Shown in pieces: positions 57,338 to 64,000 of a DNA stretch of 64,000 bases. The notes under the pieces are model-generated. The model worked only from the letters and a program-made list of their open reading frames with translations, was not told where the DNA came from and searched no databases. Position numbers and translations under genes: made by a program. Each line of letters begins with the position of its first letter. Positions within the stretch are counted from its first letter, which is position 1. The DNA is from Solanum dulcamara (lineage: Eukaryota; Streptophyta; Magnoliopsida; Solanales; Solanaceae). The stretch covers positions 11,870,235-11,934,234 of the forward strand of contig NC_077237.1 in assembly GCF_947179165.1 (NCBI RefSeq), read 5' to 3'.

Positions 57338-57439
57338 GAAAAAATGATAATCTTATTTGCCGTTGGATGATATTTAGGCACTAATACCAATAATGTTTCA
57401 AAAACTTTAGTCTTGAAGACAGGGCCGACTTATGCTTTT

Positions 57440-57850
57440 AAAATTACGTGAATTAGCGAATATTACTAGTGTATTATTTAATATAGCTATAATTTTATAT
57501 AATTATGAATTGCAGCTACAGTTTAATGAAATTTGCTATTATATAAATTTGGAAGCAAATTTAGGGGTTCATATGCAAATCTTTAAAATAAATTTATATA
57601 TTTTTTTGTATTTGTATATTTCGGGGCTCATATACAAATCAATAGGGGCTCATATATAAATCTCTGAAGGTTTGTATTTGTATATATACAAAGCGAATTT
57701 AGGGGCTCAATTAGTATAATGCAATGAGATATATAAACGAGAGAGCTCAATTTGTATAATGCAGTGAGATATACAAACGAAAATTGGCATAACAACTGAA
57801 ACTATAGTTATGGAATGTAATTAGACAAATTGTAGCTAAAGAGCCTAATT
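57440..57850. mobile_element. Possible MITE inside the hAT-like element
   Basis: GGGGCTCATATACAAATC/GGCTCAATTTGTATAATG words repeat, and ATTAGCGAATATTAC-TATAATTTTATA on the left faces ACTATAGTTATGGAATGTAATTAG on the right. The inverted match is weak. Confidence 0.4.
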
Positions 57851-58780
57851 ATGTTTCAAGTCTTTGTTATTTATGAAAGTTCCTCTATGGTAAATAAGGC
57901 ACAAGCCTTAGTCCCTAATTTTTTTTTGGGGGGGAGGGGGCAAATTTTTACCAAAAATAAATTATGTCCTAATTTTTTTTATAGAAAAATAAATTATTTA
58001 TTATAAAAAATATTATATTATTTAATTTTTTTAACCCCATTTAAATAGAAAAAATCAAGAAAATATTATTTTGTCTTATTAAATTCTCTCCGCTAACACT
58101 CATATTATTTTATTTATTCTTTTAACTTGTTTTGTATTCTCCTTCTTCAATTTTTTGAAAACTTAGAGTAATATCTTATTAAAAATATGAATCAATAATC
58201 GAAAGTGTTGAACAAAGTAAATTGCAAATTTATTTTTATTTCTTCATAAATTTTCAAGCATTACAACAAACATATTAAAGTGAGGTACACCAAGCTATCA
58301 ACTTCTTGAATCAGATTCTATGGTTCTGACTCTTATCTTTATTTAAAATTTGTCAACTTATTAATTGTAGAATTATGTTAACAATTTATATAAGTGAAAA
58401 TTTCATAAATGATATTTATAAGATAGTTTATTACTAGTTATAACATGATTTTTTATCTTTCAAGTACTAACAGCTTATAACAATTTTTTAATATAATAAA
58501 ATAATTTAAAAGTATTAGAAAATAACAAAATAATAAATGTATTAATTATTTATCTTCCTTAAATCACTCTAACCAATATAAATGGAAAAGATAATTTATA
58601 GTAATTGACATCTAATAAGGAGACTATAATTAATTAGATATTTATATTCCTTAAATTACTCAAATCAGTTTACTCAATTTGTTATTTGGTTTTATGAAAT
58701 ACTTTTTTTTTCAATCGTCTTGTTGTCTTCTCTCTCGATCATTTTTTCTGATTTTTGTTCTTATCATTTTTGAAAGAATT
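57851..58780. other. AT-rich, no gene seen
   Basis: Includes a G-run (GGGGGGGAGGGGG near 57932). Otherwise plain AT-rich sequence. Confidence 0.4.
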
Positions 58781-58789
58781 TTTCTTTGA

Positions 58790-58885
58790 GCTGATCCTCT
58801 ATCTGACAAATGATTTCAAGGGTCTTGGTGTAAGATAATTAGTGATGTCCGGAGCCTGTTCTTTTGTCATGCGTGGTCTATCAAA
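58790..58885. repeat. Direct repeat, first copy
   Basis: GCTGATCCTCTATCTGACAAATGATTTCAAGGGTCTTGGTG... recurs at 59368-59465 with few changes (GCCGATCCTTTATCTAGCGAATGATTTCAAGGG). The copies flank a TTTGGTATGAAATTGATA-rich stretch. Confidence 0.8.
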
Positions 58886-59367
58886 TGTGATTTGTTTGGA
58901 AGAATCGTTCATTGAAATGTTATACGAATTTGGTATGAAATTGATACATTGTGTTATTTATAGTTTGTTCACAGTGTGTTTTAATTTGGTATGAAATTGA
59001 TATAAAATTGGTATATTATGTTTATATATAATCTGTTTACAGTTTGTATTAATTTGATATGAGATTGATATAAATATGATATATATTTTTTGTGTTTTCT
59101 CACTGTACAGAATTTTGCACAATTGTATGCAATTGATATTCCGTTAGAATTGTAGGTGTATTTGATATCTAATTGAATTTCAATTTTATAAAATTAATTG
59201 CTAAGTTTTATTCCAAATATTATACATAAATCAAATGACACTAAAACATTTAGTATACTGCATAGTAATACTGATAAAACAAAAACATAATATATGTTAT
59301 TTAATGTCAAAAACGGAAGCAAAAAATATATAGCACTCTAAATTAAAAAAAGGAAGGAAGATATGGG

Positions 59368-59465
59368 CCGATCCTTTATCTAGCGAATGATTTCAAGGGT
59401 CTTGGTGTAGAATAATTAATGGTGTTTGGAGCCTGTTCTTTTGTTAAGCATGGTCCATCAAATTT
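59368..59465. repeat. Direct repeat, second copy
   Basis: Second copy of the 58790-58885 sequence. Followed on its right by inverted versions of the TATGAAATTG words (AATTTCATACCAATTTCAT). Confidence 0.8.
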
Positions 59466-59589
59466 TCTAGCAAGAATACCGGTTACTTCGCTCTCACTAA
59501 TTGCGCCCTCACTGATCTTGTATGTTCCATATTGCCAGAGCATTGTGTCATGCCTTGATATTTTGCATCAATGTAAATGTCACCCATGC

Positions 59590-60075
59590 CAATTTCATAT
59601 AAAATAATACATACATTATAACAGTATGCAGAATATGAATCTTCAATTTCATACCAATTACACATGTTATAACAATTTCATACTAAAAAATATACACATG
59701 ATAATAGTATACATAGTATGAATTTTTTTACCAACTTCATGCTAATTGCAAACACCGAGTATACACCAATTTCATAATAAAGACTTTCGATACTTTTTCA
59801 TACAAATTCCATATCAATTTCATAACAAATAGTACGCACGGGTTATAACAATTTCATACCAATTTCATACTAAGTAATATACATATTATAACAATTTCAT
59901 ACTAATTTCGTACCATATAATACACACATTATAATAAGTTCATACTAGCATCTTTTTGCATATACACACAGTACACCAAAATAAAATCATTTTCATGTTA
60001 ATACAGAAATCACAGTCAATAAATAAAGTCTATTAATTTCGTACCAATTTCACGCCAATTTCTTATCATTTTATA
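59590..60075. repeat. Array of AATTTCATACCAATTTCAT words
   Basis: About fifteen irregular copies of TTTCATACCAATTTCATA and TATAACA/ACACATTATAA. They are inverted relative to GGTATGAAATTGATA words at 58925-59070, so the two could fold on each other. Confidence 0.75.
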
Positions 60076-60181
60076 CATAAAAAAGAAATATTTTTATAAA
60101 ATATTAATTTATTAAAAATACTTCACAACATGTTCGATCTTTTTTGACTTGGAATTTTTTCAATCCTCTTTCAATGTTGAA

Positions 60182-60466
60182 CTAGATCTTTTTCTTGAGG
60201 GTTTTGAAGACTCTCCCCTCGAAACACTCTTTGGATTTTTTTTGTTTATTTTGATCTACAAAATTGAAATCAGAATCATAATAATCAGACGAAGAAAATT
60301 GTACCATCTTGCTCTTCCGTTTTAACCCCTTTTGGTTTGAAGAAGTTGAGATTTTCTTCACCATCGACACAATCTTCATGACATGTGTTTGAATCTTCTT
60401 GGCTGAATTTTGATTCTTCTTTAAAGGAAAAATATTTTTCTTCAATGGATAGACATTCTTCTTCAT
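60182..60466 (-). CDS. Orphan lysine-rich reading frame
   Basis: 94 codons from MKKNVYPLKKNIFPLKKNQN to CFEGRVFKTLKKKI. The frame is open further upstream to about 60595 (..KNQKLVLTPRKSLRV..), so the real start or a splice site may lie there. It is very basic with an internal repeat (YPLKKN, FPLKKN) and an acidic patch (SSDYYDSDFNFVD). It has no membrane segment and no domain I recognise. It lies inside the hAT-like element between repeat arrays, so it may be captured gene sequence, a transposon accessory protein or chance. Confidence 0.3.
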   Translation of the reverse strand: MKKNVYPLKKNIFPLKKNQNSAKKIQTHVMKIVSMVKKISTSSNQKGLKRKSKMVQFSSSDYYDSDFNFVDQNKQKKSKECFEGRVFKTLKKKI

Positions 60467-60599
60467 CGGCGTTTCAGTTAAAATGTGAAAACTTGGTGGC
60501 TCTATCTTGACTAATGTTTTATCCTCGATAACCCTAAGACTTTTTCTAGGTGTAAGAACAAGCTTTTGATTCTTATGCTCAAGATTCGTTTTTTGGAGC

Positions 60600-61329
60600 T
60601 AGAAAGATGGAATCAGTTGAGATAAAATTTTATTGAATATGGTGATATGGTGAAGACTATTGTTAATGATGGGGAAAGAGAAGAATTACAATTGGTTTTG
60701 AGATGTGGGGTGGGGGGTGGGTGGGGAAATGTGTGCAATATAAAATTAGATCCCTTAAAGATAGTAATGGATTGTTACAAAAGAAAAACACAACTTTTTT
60801 CTTTTTAGTATGCCTTTTTCTCTTTGTTATTTAGTGTGCTGGCATTTAGTAATTTCTTAATAAATTAAAATTAATTTATTTTAATAATTGAATTGTTCCA
60901 ATAAATGCGCCGTATTTGTGATTATCACTCCTATTAATTATATTCTAATTTAATATATTAAAAAAGAATTAATTTAAACTAATTTTTAAATTAATACAGA
61001 TATGTTAAGACGTGTAAATAAAATGTTATAAGTGGCAAATATTTAAAACTATATTTAAAAGTTGTAATATTAACTCCATATGATTTTTCCTTTATATAAT
61101 GATTGCTTCACTGAAAGAATGTTTTTTCAATGCTAAATTGATAAAATCTTATCTAAAACTAATAATTGAAAAACTCGAAGAGATTGTTTATAAAAAATAT
61201 TAAGAAATAATTTGCTTTTAAAAATGTAAAATAAATAAATTTTGAATAAATATATATAAAGTTTATTTAGACTTTAAGCTTCTCTTTGAAATTTTGTTTT
61301 AGGCCTCTGATTACGCTGAGTCGCCCTTG
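60600..61329. other. AT-rich right part of the hAT-like element
   Basis: Contains a GGGGTGGGGGGTGGGTGGGG run near 60708. No gene. Confidence 0.4.
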
Positions 61330-61379
61330 TTTGAAAATTAAATCTGTGCCAGTCCTCTCGCATATTGTTGTGGCTGTTT

Positions 61380-62160
61380 TATTGGTCTATGGTACCATGT
61401 AAACCGTAATTAACAATATTTTACACATTGTACGTAGGTGTGGAGGGAGAGCTAGTAGCTATTACTTAGATTCTATATTTATAACAGGAATTTCATTAAA
61501 TCTTTATAAATATTTAATTATAAAATTAGTAATTAAGACGAGCTGTTAGTAAATTCAATAAAAAATTCAAAATTCATAAATAATTTTAAATTCCAACTCC
61601 GTCATCTCTAATTAGACGAATGATATATATGTGGCCTTTTGAGATAACGACCCTTTTATCTTCCTTGAGCCTTCATTTATGCAAAATTCCTTCCATTTGT
61701 ACAACATGCATGTCCATGATGAGATATGTTCTTATCAAGATTTTTCATTTACCACATCTAAAAGATAATATATGCGATATAACACTGCTTTTTCTTTATT
61801 GAGCTGCTACTATACAGAGATCTGTTACAAGGGAATTTATTTTTTGGAATATTCCACGTGCATAGAGATCAGCACAATGGCATATCAAGCTACAATAAAA
61901 TATTAGAAAAGGTATAATATAATATACCATAACACTGCTTTTGTTTATTAACATTTTCACCATATATTATACTACAAGTACGGAACTAAAAAAGTAAAAT
62001 CACTTACGTCAATTACAAAGATTTTGTGGGGAATCACCTTATTTTTTTATTTTTTTTAAAAATACTGCTAGAGATTTGAGGGCCATGTTGGCTACATTGT
62101 GCTGCTTGCTTTAGATGCCAGGTAGGTTAGCCAAATCATGCCACTACATAAATATGCCTA
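61380..62160. repeat. Third glutaredoxin unit (C), upstream part, decayed
   Basis: ATATGTGGCCTTTTGAGATAACGACCC, TTCCTTGAGCC, CATTTGTACAACATGCA and GATCTGTTACAAGGGAATTT follow the order of blocks A and B. Near 62083 CCATGTTGGCTACATTGTGC leads into the promoter box. On the minus strand the tiny frame is broken (MKAQGR then a stop). An insertion at about 61415-61615 separates ACCATGTAAACC from the rest. Confidence 0.65.
62096..62142 (+). promoter_or_regulatory. Conserved promoter box, copy C, without a gene
   Basis: ATTGTGCTGCTT, GATGCCAGGTAGGTTAGCCAAATCATGCC: the box seen before both glutaredoxins, with a few changes. No glutaredoxin follows; the sequence from 62161 is unrelated until unit-tail sequence at about 62638. 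Confidence 0.5.
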
Positions 62161-62317
62161 AATAACTAGGTTATTTTTACATATTGCGACGCAATTTGTT
62201 GCTATGGCAGTTTTCAAAACAAACTCCTGCAATAAAGGGCGCCTTCGGGTTTTTATTTTACCAACTGCTGTTATTGTGATTTATAGTGTTTTTATATTAT
62301 TTTCAAATAATATATGT

Positions 62318-62557
62318 TATTTTTTCTGTTCCAATTTATGTGGCATCGAAATAATTTTTAGAATTGATTGATTTTTTATGTCTTCTAAAATTTAAATATT
62401 TAAAGTTGTTAATTATGGTGATTTATAATTTTGTTACGTAATTTTCGAATATCCAAAAGACTAATAAAATAAGATAAATAAATTAAAATGAAAAAAATAC
62501 AAAAATTACATAAATATCCTCAACTAGAAGTTGGTACGTCGACCGGGAGTAATTAAC
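62318..62557. mobile_element. MITE fragment (TTCCAATTTATGTGGCA type)
   Basis: CTGTTCCAATTTATGTGGCA opens it and CGGGAGTAAT closes it; the interior is AT-rich. This head is very common in nightshade DNA. It lies in the interval where the third glutaredoxin would be. Confidence 0.5.
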
Positions 62558-62619
62558 GATATGTAATATAGGTATAATCATGTACAATTTGGTATAAACA
62601 TATGTGTTCAAGGGCACTA

Positions 62620-62720
62620 GTTTCTTTGTGATTAAGAGTGAAAATTTTCATCCATCCCACCGTATCTGCAGTAGTCCTTTCACCCAACAAGCAACTTGTT
62701 TCCAACAAGAAAAAGTCTCA
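62620..62720. repeat. Unit C tail
   Basis: GTGAAAATTTTCATCCATCCCACCGTATCTGCAGTA and CACCCAACAAGCAACTTGTTTC match the tail of unit B (52480-52560). It brackets the missing gene. Confidence 0.55.
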
Positions 62721-62837
62721 ACTCCAAAACTAGTCTATGAAAATTATGTTCATAATACCAAAACTAATAACAATGTTAGTCTATGAAAACTATGGTGTTG
62801 TGAAAACAATTTTCACACTATGGTGTTGTAAACATAA

Positions 62838-63020
62838 AAATGATCTCCAGAGATCAATATTTTCCAAAAAATAATGTAAGAAAACGACTGTGTGCATTCG
62901 GTAATATCAACCTTCGGAGGTCGATTTTTTATACTGACCTCTGCTTTGAGGTTAGATTTTTATTAGTATTTCTCAAAAATCTACCTTCGATGGTTGATTT
63001 TGAAAGGGAAACGGGTCGGG
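62838..63020. repeat. Repeated CCTTCG-AGGTCGATTTT words
   Basis: ATCAACCTTCGGAGGTCGAT and ATCTACCTTCGATGGTTGAT are related direct words with a palindromic core. It looks like DNA-transposon end sequence. Not resolved further. Confidence 0.4.
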
Positions 63021-63024
63021 TCAA

Positions 63025-63965
63025 AAGCTAAAGCGTCTCCACATTGAAAATGGAGGTGAGTACACTTCAAGAAAATTTTACGAGTATTGCTAAAGACATG
63101 GAATCATACATGAAAAGACACCTGGTTCTTGAAACCCCACAACACAATAGTGTAGCATGAGAGGATACCATTGCTGAGAAGGTGAGAAGCATGCTCAGAA
63201 TGACTAAATTGCTTAAGTCATTCTAGGGTAAAGTGGTCCAGACAACATGTTATCTTATCAATCATAGTCCATCAGTTCCATTGGAGTTTGACATCCCAGA
63301 GAAAATTTGGAACAACAAGGAGGTAACCTACTCGCATCTAAAGGCGTTCGGTTGAAAGTTTTTTCACATGTACCAAAGGACCAGAAAACCAAGCTAGATG
63401 ATAAATTGGTTCCCTGTATATTCATTGGATATGAAGATGAAGAGTTTGGGTACATACGGTGGAATTTTGTAAAGAAGAATGTCATCAAAATTAGAGATGT
63501 AATCTTCCGAGAAAGTGAAGTTGGAACTATTGATGATTTGTTCGAGAAGGCCAACAAAAAAATGGTATATTCCCTAAACTTTTTACCATTCTTTCTACTT
63601 CTAACTATCCCATAAGTGCAAAAAGTACGATCGATGAGGTTGTTGAGCAGGGGAAGCAACATAATGAGGTTGTTGAGCAGGGGGAGCAACTTGGTGATTA
63701 TACCAAGCAAGTGGAGTACCCTTCTCAAGATGAAGAAGGACAATCTCAATCTCTGAGAAGATCAAAAGGCAAAGGGTAGTGTCATTCAAGTACCCTTTCT
63801 AGAGTATGTCCTCATCAATGATGATGGAGAACTAGAAAGTCTGAAAGAGGTGATGTCTCATCAAGAAAAGAGCCAGTGGATGAAATCCATGCAAGAAAAG
63901 ATGTAATCTCTACAAAAAAATGGCACATACCGGCTGGTTGAACTACCAAAAAGGGTAAAAGACCG
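63025..63965 (+). pseudogene. Copia pol fragment (integrase to start of RT), decayed
   Basis: The plus strand, over several frames, reads TLKMEVSTLQENF (from LKTENGGEYTS-like sequence, frame-shifted), LETPQHNSVA with a stop at ER, VRSMLRMTKLLKSF with a stop for Trp, TCYLINHSPSVPLEF and YSHLKAFG. It continues with HVPKDQKTKLDDKLVPCIFIGYEDEEFGY (63360-63450), VIKIRDVIFRE, and near 63830 the RT start SLKEVMSHQEKSQWMKSMQEKM followed by a stop. Integrase core, C-terminal zinc-free tail and RT fingers are in family order. A 30-bp tandem duplication (GAGGTTGTTGAGCAGGGG) lies at 63635-63690. It is a different lineage from the element at 21454-28022. Confidence 0.8.
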
Positions 63966-63967
63966 CT

Positions 63968-64000
63968 TGTGACGACCCAAAAAAAGATGTGATGACACTT
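63968..64000 (+). mobile_element. Possible start of another LTR at the window edge
   Basis: The copia reading stops at TGTGACGACCCAAAAAAAGATG. TGACGACCC is a frequent gypsy LTR start in nightshades. Too short to prove. Confidence 0.3.

Larger units (their letters stand above)
57420..61329. mobile_element. hAT-like element with no hAT transposase
   Basis: The left end CAGGGCCGACT and the right end (reverse) CAAGGGCGACT are inverted. The flanks CTTGAAGA (57412-57419) and TTTGAAAA (61330-61337) resemble an 8-bp duplication with two changes. Inner borders (CTATGGTAAATAAGGCACAAGCC; inverted GAGGCCTAAAACAAAATTTC) are like those of plant hAT elements. The interior carries other repeats and one orphan frame. 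Tentative. Confidence 0.45.

Noticed and set aside
1..64000. tRNA, rRNA or CRISPR-like arrays
   Set aside because: No cloverleaf with A and B boxes, no rRNA core and no spacer-repeat arrays were seen. The tandem arrays found belong to transposons.

Overview
The window is nuclear DNA of a flowering plant, most probably a member of the nightshade family (Solanaceae). The reasons are a pair of plant-only CC-type glutaredoxin genes, plant families of Ty3/gypsy, Ty1/copia and RTE elements, and several short repeats that I recognise as typical of nightshade genomes. I cannot name the species from sequence alone. Almost all of the window is transposon sequence of different ages, nested several layers deep. 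The only genes I regard as intact are two nearly identical intronless glutaredoxins, at 41055-41366 and 51726-52037.

Layout. 1-2345: end of a gypsy LTR, its primer-binding site and a decayed gag. 2345-5640: broken MuDR-like (MULE) transposase on the minus strand, with 122-bp repeats at its 5' side. 5850-7372: three foldback or MITE elements. 7375-19210: a foldback-type element split at 8033-18042 by a complete but dead gypsy chromovirus (TSD TAAAA), whose left LTR is itself split by a solo LTR at 8668-10811 (TSD TGAAT). 19310-19607: another foldback. 21454-28022: a fairly young copia element on the minus strand with both LTRs. 28190-31947: a nearly full-length but dead RTE-type LINE.

32085-62720 is the most informative part. 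A glutaredoxin-centred unit is present as two well preserved copies (about 33880-41530 and 46635-52200) and one decayed copy whose gene is gone (about 61380-62720). Each unit carries, in order, a pogo-like transposon fragment (first two units), a conserved block with a tiny reading frame on the opposite strand, a conserved promoter box, and then the glutaredoxin. Two further copies of the conserved block lie inverted at 32085-32283 and 33290-33440. Later insertions stretched the units: a second solo LTR of the same family as the first (35402-37481, TSD GTCAT), three gypsy LTR copies (37497-40560, 42286-45414 and, inverted, 52578-55199), and an Ogre/Tat-like solo LTR (46843-49127) inside a pogo copy.

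The right end holds a direct-repeat (TRIM-like) pair at 56244-57340, a hAT-like element at 57420-61329 with an orphan lysine-rich reading frame, MITE remnants, and a decayed copia pol fragment on the plus strand that runs to a possible new LTR at the last bases.

No rRNA, tRNA or CRISPR was found. The best candidates for something undescribed are the tiny conserved reading frame that travels with the glutaredoxins, the shared promoter box, and a perfect 22-bp hairpin at 32853-32919. Alignments, percent identities and insertion orders were judged by eye.
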